Assembly (NCBI GenBank): GCA_027604505.1
Contig: JADIIX010000205.1
Location: forward strand, 1-30,073
Source: Gonapodya sp. JEL0774
Taxonomy: Eukaryota; Monoblepharomycota; Monoblepharidomycetes; Monoblepharidales; Gonapodyaceae
Length of the DNA: 30,073 bases
Reading direction: 5' to 3'
How positions within the stretch are numbered: the first letter of the stretch is position 1; every line of letters begins with the position of its first letter. The notes under the pieces are model-generated. The model searched no databases and was not told the origin of the DNA. It saw only the letters and a list, made by a program, of their open reading frames with translations. Made by a program: the position numbers and the translations under genes. Shown here in pieces: positions 21,024-30,073 of the stretch.

Positions 21024-22675
21024 CGGGACCCGTTGTACCAGACAATCAATGGGAGAATGACACGAGCACAGAAGACGCGAAGCCGGCAGATTTATCAGAA
21101 ATGTGTACGATCAGTTCACTGTGAAGTCAACGGTTGTGAATTAATGCAATTGCAAGCCAACTCACCCTCGCTCATCATCCCAGCGTACCTCGTGGTTTTG
21201 GCTGGTCTGCAACCTGCGGCTTGGCCTCTACGTGCTCTTTCGTCTGAGACAATCACGTTTGTCTCTCGTCACGTCTCCCCCTCCTGCAGAATGGTCTCGC
21301 TCAGCTGGTCCCGAATAGGTTCGCCCTTGAGGAACGCTATTGTCCGAGAGTTGTCAAAGGACGCTACCACGAACAAGGAAGCGCGCAAGTAAGAGGAATG
21401 ACCGTAGCGCAAACGTTCTACGGTCTCAGAATAGTCCTCCTGTGCAAGTCGTGGCTGAACGCGTAAATTGTTCGCTCGATCCCTCGGCATTCGATTACAC
21501 CGGAACAACTCCTGGTCTTATATCTCCCCATCCCGACTCACTGACTAATGTCCGCCTTTTGTTCGTTGGTCTCTCCGTAACTCTAAGCTGTCGATCCTCC
21601 GAGTATCCGCTTTTGGACAAAGTGGCAACAAACCTCTCCGAAGAGGGTCTCCTCTGTAAGAAACGCAAGGCATACTCACTAGTATGGGTATGAATGCAGC
21701 TTTGCCGCTGGAGCTGCCAGAGCGGGGGGGTATAAATGCAATCCGTGCGGAGATTGCCGTTTTCACCGAGCGCCGAGTTCGGAATGAAGGGCGCACGAAG
21801 CCACCAACCCTTCCTTCCCAGCCCTCGGTCTTTGTTCAAAAGACCCTCAAAAATTGTACTTCTTCCTGATATTAGCAAGCGTATTCTCTCTTTTTGTTTT
21901 GAGAGAGATCGATGGCATGAGAATGAATCAAGTGTGAAAACAAAGAAGTTGGCGCCGAAAGTGGGCAGATTGCAGAGTCTTGAGATTCGATCTGGTAGTG
22001 CTCCTTCGCTATATAATCATGATATCGTCGTGCCACGGATACTGATCCCACCTATCTCGCCCGCTAATGTCTCTACTTAAATAAACGCGTGATCGACTGG
22101 ACGGCTACGCACGCTCGATCGGCTTCCTACAATGCAGCTTGTGATCCTCTTATTCCAAGGAGCGACATTGAGAAATGAAAGCCTGTGCACGGTCAATATG
22201 TGGATCATCAGGGACCGGTGTAGGAAGATTTTCCCCCTCTGCAAAGTCGCCGGGATCTCGTTTACGCGCATCATTCGGTGGATTGCATCGACCGCAACTG
22301 AAGAACAGGATCTGTCAAAGAAAAGTAATCTTGCATGAGCGAAGCATAGATTTCACAGATGAACTGCTCGGCTCTGGTGAGCGTGCAATTCGGCGACATT
22401 ACTTCGGCGTTCTTCAAAACACAGGCCCGTGCGGTCTGGTAGGAATCCGGAATCGCTCTAAGTCATAAAGAGTGAGTGTTCAGAGTGTAATTCGACAAAT
22501 CTGCGGTATCGTTCGGGCATGGAAACTCCAACACCGCGATTGCATATTGCACGCATAAATTACATGAATCAAGTTCAACTGTTGGACAAGTATAGAATTC
22601 ATCCTTCCTCTTCCTTTGCATGCCCAACAAAGAGGGACTGTGTCGGCCGAATTGTTCCAGTTGTTCCGCACTTGC
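21024..22675. other. Unresolved 1.65 kb region, possible spliced gene
   Basis: The first ~150 nt probably hold the kinase promoter. Beyond that, several frames have coding-like stretches, but none gave a consistent splice model. On plus, 21288-21390 (SLSWSRIGSPLRNAIVRELS), 21430-21690 (RLLFVGLSVTLSCR, DKVATNLSEEGLLCKKRK) and 21736-22080 (SLFKRPSKIVLLPDISKRIL) are candidates. On minus, 21508-21270 (SLFVVASFDNSRTIAFLKGE) is equally plausible. A TATAAA lies at 21730-21735 on plus. I recognise no family. From 22080 to 22675 I see nothing beyond the probable promoter of the first zinc-finger gene. Confidence 0.3.
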
Positions 22676-23684
22676 ATGACCCAGTCCCCACCACAGCCTG
22701 CAGGCGTCAGTCATTCCTGCAACCCTTCATCCAAGGTGGCTCCAATCACAATGAGGCCGGCGTCCCCTGCTTCACTCTTGCGAGTCAGCGCTACACCGGC
22801 GTCCCTGAGCTTCAACAAAGTCTTCCATTGTCCGCTGTGTGGCCGCAAGTTTACGAGGAAAGGTCAGTACTGATGTCTCCGGGGAACTTCGCGTCCCACG
22901 GGGGTCCTCGGCTCTACCGGAATCGTCTCGCTTTATACTGATCCTCTTTTCTTCTTTGGAATCACTCGACGCGTTCCTGGCGTATTCTTACCTCACTGTG
23001 TGTCCCGATTCGATCATATCCCCGAATTCCCGTCTAATAGACGTCATGATCCGCCATCAAACGCGCCGCGCCTGTCGTGGCAATGTAATGCACAGCTTTG
23101 GAACACAGAATGACCGGTATCCCGATAGTGAACTGATGGAGCGAGCAAGGCAGATGCAACAACCATCCCCGTCTCGTCTGCAAGATCAACTCCGCGCCCC
23201 TGAAGAGCCTCGAACAAGAGCCAGCAGCTCTGGAATGACTCAACCGTGGTCGCGCAGTCCAATGAAGTCTTCGGGGGTTTTGTGGACATCACTTCCGGGG
23301 AGGCTTAGTCCTTGTACTGCGCCTGCGGAACTTTCCGGTTCCCAATTACGTACGCCTGCGAAGCAATACTCCCTAAATGGAGGTTCCAATGAATTTTACC
23401 TCAGCACTCAAAGCATTTTGAGCATCCACAGACCTCAACTGCCTCGTCTGTCCATGGACCTCGAAGATGTCACCCTTCCTGCCTTTCAGGAGGTGCACAC
23501 AAGTGCCACAGGAGTCCTGATCATACCAGACAACTACCCGCAAGCCGATTCGACCGATAGCGATACCATGCACGAATCAGAACCAAAAGCAACAAAGAAG
23601 AGAGGACTGGGACTCGAGTTGATGGAACCTTCGGCTCGGCCTAGCGAGCCGCGAGCACCGAAGTTCCCGTTTCGTCCATGGTGA
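22676..23684 (+). CDS. Single C2HC zinc-finger protein, paralogue A
   Basis: Two exons, 22676-22862 and 23041-23684, give 276 residues. The finger is split by a 178-nt phase-1 intron (GTCAGT...AATAG): FHCPLCGRKFTRK before it, DVMIRHQTRRACR after it. Together they form C-x2-C-x12-H-x5-C, a classical zinc-finger spacing with cysteine as the last ligand. The remaining ~200 residues are polar and rich in Pro and Ser (QQPSPSRLQDQLRAPEEP), probably disordered. The protein ends in LMEPSARPSEPRAPKFPF, a motif shared with paralogues B and C. A DNA-binding or chromatin role is likely from the finger alone, but one finger usually needs a partner. The start at 22676 is the first ATG in frame; 22751 is an alternative closer to the short N-termini of B and C. 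I know no named family with both ends. Confidence 0.68.
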
Positions 23685-24573
23685 AGGAGTTTTGAGTAGA
23701 AATGAACAGACGTTGGTAGAACAAACATTTGATGGAAGGTGCACCCACTTACGGCGGTGTGGGTTCGGCTCTTGGTGTTATCCCCAACTCAAAGGAATCA
23801 CAGTCAAGTCTCGACCAATGGGGAGATAGTTCAACGTTCTTTCAATTAAGTAGCCGATCTCTAGCTGTTGGTTGCGAGTCACACGCACAATATTTTTCAC
23901 TGCTAAATTATCGCAGATAATTCTGTACTCCACACTGTTCGAACGGCTTAAACAGCCATTCGCTTCTCGAAATTTCGAAAATCTGATGCCAGCACTGTAG
24001 CTTTGGCTCCACTATCAACCAACAGGGGATGGCGGCGAAGCTGCTATCGGGTGTTTTGCGGGCACAGTACAGTCCATCACGACAATGTCAAAGATCCCGT
24101 CGCGATTAGTCACGGGCGATAACGCCCATTAACAATGCAATTTCAATTTCTTCGATTCGCTTTAGCCGTTTTCTGCCCGCACACGCATTGACTGCTGTTT
24201 TCAAGCATTGGATCAAATTAAACGTTCGTACGTGGAGTACCTCTCCTGCACCCTTTGTCCAGCGCTGGCCACCGGCTTATCTCCACCTCATCTTCGAGTC
24301 CATGGGAGCGCTCCGTCAGGCCCAGAGCATTTGTCCCCGACACTTGCTACTCCACGTCATGTCGACGTAGCAGGAACTGTTTTTCTGAGTAACGATTAGC
24401 ATTATTGCCACTTCAGAATCAGTTGCAAGTTAAGTTTTTGAGATGTCTATATACATTTCAAGTCCACCTAAATGTGCGTGCAAAACGATCATACCAGATG
24501 CATTGACCATGACCGTCGAAAGTCCGAAATGTCCAAAACTGCAATACTCCCGCTTAGCATAAGCTCTTAATAA
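23685..24573. other. Intergenic between paralogues A and B, convergent
   Basis: No convincing gene. The minus strand near 24030-23950 reads RHPLLVDSGAKATVLASDF, which resembles the aspartic-protease DSGA box of retrotransposon polyproteins. The frame stops soon after and no reverse transcriptase, integrase or terminal repeat is visible. If real, it is a small relic. Confidence 0.35.
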
Positions 24574-25480
24574 TCATCGACAGAAGAGAGGGAAAACTGG
24601 TAGCGGGGGTTGTGGAGGGCAGAAGGATGGTTCCAAAAAGGCAGCGGGCCCAAAAGACACCACGTCGTCTTGTTGCCGTGGCCAAAGTGCGAACACTGCA
24701 TTGTCCACCACCCGACATGGAGATGTGAGTTCAATCATCCGTCGTCCTGTAGAACATATGGTTGATCCTGTATGGTTGTGCAACAGCGGCTTCGGAGTGT
24801 CCCATGACGAGGTGGAAGAGAGGGGTGAGGAAGCAATAGAGAGTGGCCGTAGCAAGTTATCCATGTCACGCCGCATGCTTGCCGATTCTTTTTTGATAGC
24901 AGGATGTTGGGGGATGGCGTTGGGGAGGTTCGCTTGCGGGGAGGATGTCGAATCAGTGCTCGGGAGCGGAGATGTGTTCCTCATGGGATAAAGCGATGAG
25001 TGAACAAGTTGATCGCGGCTGCGTTGTTCTCCATAGAACGAGTGAAGCGGCGGCGTTGGAGACTGGAACCCTCGGATCGGAGGCGAGGGATGTCCGACAG
25101 GTCGGTTTGGTGCACTATGGAGGGTGCCAGTTGGGGGGCTCAACCTTGAGACTTGAGGAGGGCTGGACTTGCCCTGAAAACTTTCCCGAGCTCCTGCTGT
25201 GCCGCCGGACCGTTGGATCATCGCGGAAGCTCGACATGTTGGGCGGTTCTGGTGCCGTAGCATTACATCTGAGGGGAGATCGGAGAATGTGGAGGGAAAT
25301 CCAAAGAAGTGTTCGGACGCAGAAATAGAACAGCGAGGAGCTGCTGTGAGCTGCCTATGGCTGTGACGGCGACTCAATGATCTCACCTTTTCGGGTAAAT
25401 GTCCGCGCGCAAATCGCGCAACGAAAAGCTCTTTCACTTGAAGTTCCATCCACAGCTCCTTCACTCGTTCGGTTCATCAT
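24574..25480 (-). CDS. Single C2HC zinc-finger protein, paralogue B
   Basis: Two exons, 25480-25387 (94 nt) and 25268-24574, join in phase 1 over a 118-nt intron (GTGAGA...CTCAG) to give 262 residues. Exon 1 starts MMNRTSEGAVDG and ends FRCAICARTFTRK. Exon 2 opens with DVMLRHQNRPTCR, completing C-x2-C-x12-H-x5-C exactly as in A and C. The middle is Pro/Ser-rich (SSPPQVSRLSPPTGT, HPSPPIRGFQSPTPPLHSF) and contains IKKESAS, a possible sumoylation site. The C-terminus, AFLEPSFCPPQPPLPVFPLF, carries the shared EPS...FP motif. Exon 1 is in a different frame from the long open frame running through the intron; only the spliced product has the finger, which supports this model. It lies on the opposite strand to A and C. 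Its function is unknown; a transcription regulator is a fair guess. Confidence 0.7.
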
Positions 25481-26409
25481 TCTTCTGACCGTTCACCAAT
25501 GCTTCGTTTTGCTTATAAATTTCGGTGTGTGGTCTCGGTGGAGTCAGGCGTTTATGTATGACCTGGAAGGGTCGCAGACAAAGGACCCGAAAGCGGTAAA
25601 ACCACGATCTCCCGATCTCCCGTAGAAGGACACAACAACAATCGAGTATTGTCGCCATTATTTCTACACCTCCAATAACTCATTGATGACAACGGTCCTC
25701 CGTACTCTCTCGATTTTTCGTGGAGCCTTGGTCCGTCTTTTCTCGTCCTTCTCCAAAGTTGGGGGAGGCTGGAAAAGGTTGTTTTAGTTTCGCCGGCCAC
25801 CGGACCCCACACCCCCCCTCCAATCCCGTGGCGGCGCATCAACTGATTGCACCGTGCTTCCCGTCTAGGGGGGGTTTCTCTGTACGAAAATCAGCAGACT
25901 TTTCGGTTGGTGAAGGCCAAAAGGATTATTCCTTCGCAAAAGCGTTTGAATATCCGGGGCTGCCTCATTACGAATCAACTTTACTGGTCCGACAACGGTT
26001 CGTTCGAGCGCTGCAGAAGAAACCAATCGCATTCGCTCCGTCGATCGGAGTCTTTACATACCCGCCACACACATTGTGACCGTACAAAAGAGTCTGGCGA
26101 TATCTCAACCTTCATGACGCCCCGTTTCACCTGTTTGCGGGGAAGTGCGGCATACTCAAGCCGTGCATGGCAGTCGATTGAGGTAGCAAATCACTTTTCG
26201 TTGCGAACGAGTCCTCGATCAAGCACTCACGTCGAAGTCGGGGTGGCGCACCTTGTTTACTCTTCAGGTTCTGGCTCCTCCAACACCCGGTCTCCAAGAA
26301 GTGGTCTCCAACGAATATATAATTCGCGAATACTCACCGAAGTGGTCATGGTCTCCAGGTACTTTAAGAAACTATTTTGCTCTTATCAAAGACTGACAAT
26401 CACTCTCCG
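25481..26409. other. Divergent intergenic region between paralogues B and C
   Basis: The two paralogues start 929 nt apart and point away from each other, so the promoters lie here. A plus-strand frame open over 25847-26530 has no family features and overlaps the first exon of C out of frame. I treat it as chance. A short C/G-homopolymer patch sits near 25805-25875 (CACACCCCCCCTCC and AGGGGGGG). Confidence 0.4.
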
Positions 26410-27359
26410 ATGGAAAGGAGCATCGACGTCTTCACCCCTCGACGCGCCAAGAACCCAAAAGTCTTCCGGTGCTCTCTTTGTCGGCGGGAGTTCACCAGAA
26501 AAGGTGAGCGGAAACACGATGCTGATGTGAAAGAGTCCCGCACACGACATTTGATCACGCTCTTCCTCATTCCGTCTTCCTTGTGTTCATGGACTGGAAC
26601 CCACCCCCTCTCCACATCATATGATCACCAGACGTTATGATCCGACATCAAACGCGACCCACATGTCGGAAATCTGCACAGCTTCTTGATCCAAGCAATC
26701 GGTGTCCAACAGGAGAAATCCCGTCCGCTGCTTTCACCAGTCCCCGGATCGGACTTCCTCCTCCCACGCCACATGACAATCCCCATGATGACCATGGTGA
26801 TCCGAAGAACGGAGCGAGTCAGCACGGGGAATTGCCGAGCAATTCGGCTCGAATCCAGCCCGAAACTCGAATCCCGCCAACCGGGAGCCCCACTCAGCTT
26901 CTACCCCGCATTCCCCCCCGCAGTGCCTCCCTCACATCGCTCCCTTCCCGCAATGTCCACAAGCACGACCTGGCTGCCCCCATAGAGAGCACAAGAACGA
27001 GCTTAAACTCCACCATGGGTCATCTGTCTGATCGGCCAAGGGAATACGGAAACCATGGGGTGAGTCTCGAACTGATTAGGTTAAGAGGTTCGAGTCACCA
27101 TCATTCGGGCAACCGGAATCCCAACGACCTTTCTTTCTATGTCTCCTAGAGCAATAACTACCCACTCAATTTCCCATTCGGAGTCGGCCGACAGTCATCT
27201 GTCTCAGACCTTTGCCACCCGCAGCCCCCTTCATTCCCCCACTTGTCTCTTGAGCACCCCGCCGCTAGAATCTCACAGCCTGCCCCAGCAAGATTTTTGG
27301 AACCATCGATACGCCCCCCTGAGCCGCGAGCTCCAGTGTTTCCCCTGAATGTGATATGA
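26410..27359 (+). CDS. Single C2HC zinc-finger protein, paralogue C
   Basis: Three exons, 26410-26503, 26632-27059 and 27150-27359, give 243 residues. Exon 1 is 94 nt, the same as in B, and ends FRCSLCRREFTRK. After a 128-nt phase-1 intron, exon 2 starts DVMIRHQTRPTCR, closing C-x2-C-x12-H-x5-C. The middle is rich in Pro, Ser and Asn (TGSPTQLLPRIPPRSASL). A second intron (27060-27149, GTGAGT...CCTAG, phase 0) leads to an exon ending FLEPSIRPPEPRAPVFPLNV. That end matches A and B and shows that the intron is real: reading through it hits a stop at 27149 and loses the motif. The start ATG lies 17 codons before the finger Phe-Arg-Cys. A candidate AATAAA signal follows at 27445. The function is unknown, as for its paralogues. 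Confidence 0.7.
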
Positions 27360-27444
27360 TTGCACACGCAATTGCCTCCGAAGCGGCCCGACTATACGCC
27401 TCCTTCGTTGGGACTGATGTCGTGAAGGAAGAGCCTTCGGATCT

Positions 27445-27450
27445 AATAAA
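27445..27450 (+). terminator. Candidate poly(A) signal AATAAA for paralogue C
   Basis: A perfect AATAAA lies 86 nt after the stop of paralogue C, in AT-rich DNA that leads into the 3' end of LSM2. Fungal poly(A) signals are loose, so this is only a candidate. The rest of 27360-27750 holds no gene that I can see. Confidence 0.3.
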
Positions 27451-27750
27451 ATGACCATTTGTGACTGTTACCGTACAATAGTACATTATGTTGGAAAGAA
27501 CTACTATATCATTTTTGAAATTTCTTCTTCTGTAAAATGTATATAATCTGGAATACACACAAGCACAGAGTTTTGCCATTACATATGACGCTCTAGTAAC
27601 ATCCATGGTTGGAGTGCTCCCTTCCATTGTTGCACAGGTGTTACGGTCCATGGCGGTCGCAAAAACGAAACGTCGACAAAGTATGGCTGAATATTACAAG
27701 CGGTAGAACAAAGCTTGATGCCGCCTCCCATGCCCGTTCTCATCAACACC

Positions 27751-28396
27751 CTATCGCGCTTGTTGTGCTTCTCGCCGGGCAGCGTCTTGGAGGAGGGCCT
27801 AGAGAGAGTTGTATTCGGATCAAGTGAAGACGGACAACGGGATCAACGGCACCACAAGGACTCACAGTATCTACAGCGGCGGCGGGTAGAGAGACATAGC
27901 GAACCACACTTCCTCGAATGAAGCAGTTTTTCACGGCCATCTGATGTGAATGAAGGCTAGAGTCAGTTACGGAATACGAGGAGCGATTGGAACTGTCATG
28001 GATCCCTTATTTTCCAGTTCCCATTTCACGAACAAGCCTCAGACGCCTCCTTTGACATAGTGCTATTCGGGTTCCGGTATCCTAACTCATTGGTGCTGTT
28101 CAGTTGGTCGGCCCTGCAATCATCCCAGACGTCCACTCTTTCGGAGTGCCACCCAGCCACTGCAACTCACCATATGCGGCCATTTTTGTTCATCCTGCAC
28201 GCTGACCCCATCCAATTTGATGTTCAGGTATTGATCCACGCTGACAAGCGTCCCCTTCACTTCCAAGTCGTTTTTTAGTTCGACAACCACTGTTTTACCA
28301 ACGAGAGTTTTGAAGAACGAGTAGAATAACTTATGATGAAGAGTGCTCGACATGAGACATGGAGGCGATAGAACGATTGGTGGGAAGACTCACCAT
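27751..28396 (-). CDS. LSM2: LSM2, U6 snRNA-associated Sm-like protein
   Basis: Four exons: 28396-28394 (the ATG alone), 28329-28171, 27940-27866 and 27798-27751. All junctions are phase 0; introns are 64, 230 and 67 nt. The product is 94 residues; human LSM2 has 95. It starts MLFYSFFKTLVGK, followed by the Sm1 motif with VVVELKNDLEVKGTLVSVDQ and LNIKLDGVSV. The Sm2 motif is KNCFIRGSVVRYV, and the end is LLQDAARREAQQAR. LSM2 belongs to both heteroheptamers: Lsm2-8 on U6 snRNA in the nucleus and Lsm1-7 in cytoplasmic mRNA decapping. The first exon is inferred from ATG|GTGAGT at 28396-28388 and the canonical N-terminus. The alternative is an ATG at 28353 that would add seven residues (MSSTLHHK...) by reading through the intron end. 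Confidence 0.93.
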
Positions 28397-28985
28397 GCTC
28401 CAGAAGTGTCGATTGCAGGGCTCCGCTCCACGATTCCACGTTGTCCAGTGATTCCTCTGAGGAATATAACTTCACACTAGCTAAGAATTTTGCTCTTAGA
28501 CCCTTGGATGACACTTCTGTCGAACAACTTTTAAAACTGGTGAAGCGCGGGTTGTCGAAGAGGAGGTGTTTTGAAGAGCTGTGGTCACTCGTTCTATTCA
28601 ACCTGTCACGAACTCTTGAGATAGGTGACAGAGGGGCATACTGAGCGTACTGAGCTAGACAGAATAATTATTGCACCATGTTTTGTGAGATGAGGGAAGG
28701 TGCGTTGATTTCTTGTTCTTGTATTTATTGCACCTATCAAATAGGGGAACTCCTGCGGAACTCAACAAAATTTTGAGACGGGCAAAGTATGTGCACATAA
28801 ATCGCCTTGGTCGTACGGTGTGTTTAGTGCCGTCCTGTTTCGTAATATGTGAGTGATCCCTGATCCACTGGCACATGATGATCGGCACGAGCAGCGAAAT
28901 CACCAGCACGTACCTACGCCATTTGGCTCCAAAGACCTCGATTATGGTCAAAGAAACATTTGCCCAAGCAGATGAGCTTGACCCC
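28397..28985. promoter_or_regulatory. Divergent region between LSM2 and the oxygenase
   Basis: The coding starts of LSM2 (minus) and the oxygenase (plus) are 589 nt apart and face away from each other. A plus-strand open frame at 28441-28644 has no ATG near its beginning and no recognisable feature. In-frame ATGs at 28875 and 28944 could move the oxygenase start upstream. Confidence 0.35.
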
Positions 28986-30073
28986 ATGGCAGAGGGCTCG
29001 TATTCGTCTTTCGAAACGGAAAGCTCCCCCTCGATCGTTCCTTTGAGGTTTATTGACTACGCAGCATTGGCCGCAGACCCAACGTTGCTTTATGGATCAG
29101 CCCGCGATGAGGCAGCCATTAAGCGAAAAGAGGCTCTCGCAGCACTGGAGGACGCAGTCCATAATGTTGGTGAGTCACGCGGAGCTCGTCCCCAAACTGG
29201 ATCCTCACCGTGGGCTCTCATCACTCTGTCGATGTATTCTGCGCCAGGGTTCTTCTATCTAAAAAATTTCCTGATTCCAACCGAGCTCTTGCGAGACATG
29301 TGGGCGCTAGGGCGTGAGATCTTCGCAATGACGACTGAGGAGAAGCAGAAGTACGCAATACCAAGACCTGGAGACACCTATGGGTGGAAAGCCCAGGGTA
29401 GTGAAGTGGTAGACTCCAAGGGCACTGTGGACGGACACGAACAGGTGCTGTGAGCCGCCCCCTTTAAGCGCGCGAGTTGAGGTCTGCACCGCCGCTCTCA
29501 CCATTCACCTCATTGATACATCGTCGGCGCAACCAGTACAATTGCCCGAAATACATAGAGCCCTATATTTCGAATTTTGAAGCTATTCCCCCCGTCGAAA
29601 AGAAACGGAGGGACGTCGAACGTTTTACCCAAGTGAGTAGCAAAAATATCGGCGCAAGGGATTCACGATGTAATTCAAATCCCCTGGAATTGGTACATCA
29701 GCTTTGCCACGACCACTGCCTCACTCTCTTGCGTGCCTTTGCGGAAATTTTGGACATTCGAGACTCGGACGGCAAACCGGATCCACATTATTTTGCAAGG
29801 ACGCACGGATACCAGCAGCCAACTGGAGACTTTGTCAGGTGGATTCGACAGCCGGCAAAGCAGAATCGTGACTCACAGAATGATGTACGATTGAGAGGAC
29901 ACACTGGTGAGCAAAATTTCTCTCCAATGTCATTATTCGCGCAACAAGGTGTTCTGATCAGTGCTTCAACGATCACACTTTATATTGTTAGACTTCGGAT
30001 CCATTACTTTGCTGTTCAGTCAACCTGTGTCAGGACTGCAGATACTCTCTCTGGATGAGACTCGCTGGCTCAA
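28986..30073 (+). CDS. 2-oxoglutarate/Fe(II)-dependent oxygenase, isopenicillin-N-synthase-like, 3' partial
   Basis: Five exons are visible: 28986-29169, 29248-29444, 29537-29632, 29702-29906 and 29992 to the window edge. The N-terminal DIOX_N region reads VPLRFIDYAALAADP, then ALEDAVHNVG|FFYLKNF across the first intron, the family's usual substrate-side start. The block YGWKAQGSEVVD and then CPKYIEPYISNFEAIPP follow. The iron-binding His and Asp lie at RGHT|DFGSITLLF, where the Asp codon is split by the fourth intron. SGLQILSLDETRWL then ends the window, so the second His and the Arg for 2-oxoglutarate lie outside. The enzyme presumably hydroxylates or oxidises a small molecule in the cytosol using O2 and 2-oxoglutarate; the substrate is unknown. 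The first and third introns are multiples of three without stops (78 and 69 nt). The start at 28986 is the ATG closest to the domain; 28875 and 28944 are alternatives. Confidence 0.85.

Noticed and set aside
23940-24060. Minus-strand RHPLLVDSGAKATVLASDF as a retrotransposon aspartic protease
   Set aside because: Only one short box matches, a stop follows soon, and no reverse transcriptase, integrase, RNase H or long terminal repeats are visible nearby. I did not annotate a mobile element.
24208-24399. CTLC...HLRVH at 24.2 kb as a fourth finger paralogue
   Set aside because: The spacing between cysteines and histidine is ten residues, not twelve. The FTRK and RHQ signatures are missing, and no matching second exon or EPS...FP end exists.
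25847-26530. Plus-strand open frame of 227 codons as a gene
   Set aside because: It has no domain and low-complexity, arginine/serine-rich content. It overlaps the first exon of paralogue C in another frame; C is supported by the shared finger and intron.
6863-28396. Functional clustering of RNA-processing genes (CLASRP-like and LSM2)
   Set aside because: They are about 18 kb apart with unrelated genes between them; fungal gene order gives no reason to link them.
28441-28644. Plus-strand frame between LSM2 and the oxygenase
   Set aside because: No ATG near its start, no homology that I recognise, and it sits where promoters are expected.

Overview
The window is nuclear DNA of a filamentous basidiomycete, most likely an Agaricomycete. 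Genes are cut by many short GT-AG introns, mostly 59-149 nt. One DNA-repair gene alone has 16 exons. The gene set also fits: BTB and MYND duplicates, a GT90/CAP10 glycosyltransferase and a metazoan-length TopBP1. No species can be named from this. All gene models below were spliced by hand from reading frame, splice signals and remembered family motifs. In the models given with high confidence the exon phases close without a remainder.

Left part (1-6.6 kb), accessory in character: two tandem BTB/POZ copies (the first frame-disrupted); two tandem MYND zinc-finger copies that both look like pseudogenes; and a two-exon gene for a nuclear protein carrying a Tc1/mariner-like pair of helix-turn-helix domains without a DDE nuclease.

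Middle (6.8-21 kb), the conserved core: a CLASRP/SFRS16-type SR-related splicing regulator and a GT90 membrane glycosyltransferase lie in tandem on the minus strand. Divergent from the latter is a 1493-residue TopBP1/Rad4/Dpb11 homologue with about eight BRCT domains. A Ser-rich protein kinase with an HGD catalytic loop follows on the minus strand. These genes do not form one pathway; they are ordinary nuclear, splicing, repair, signalling and secretory housekeeping genes.

Right part (21-30 kb): a 1.65 kb stretch I could not resolve; then three paralogous genes (plus, minus, plus) for small proteins with one N-terminal C2HC zinc finger, a Pro/Ser-rich middle and a shared C-terminal EPS...FP motif. 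This cluster is the best candidate here for something undescribed. LSM2 follows (minus strand, complete at 94 residues, with a first coding exon that is just the ATG). The last gene is a 2-oxoglutarate/Fe(II) oxygenase that runs off the right edge.

I saw no rRNA, tRNA, CRISPR array or intact transposon.
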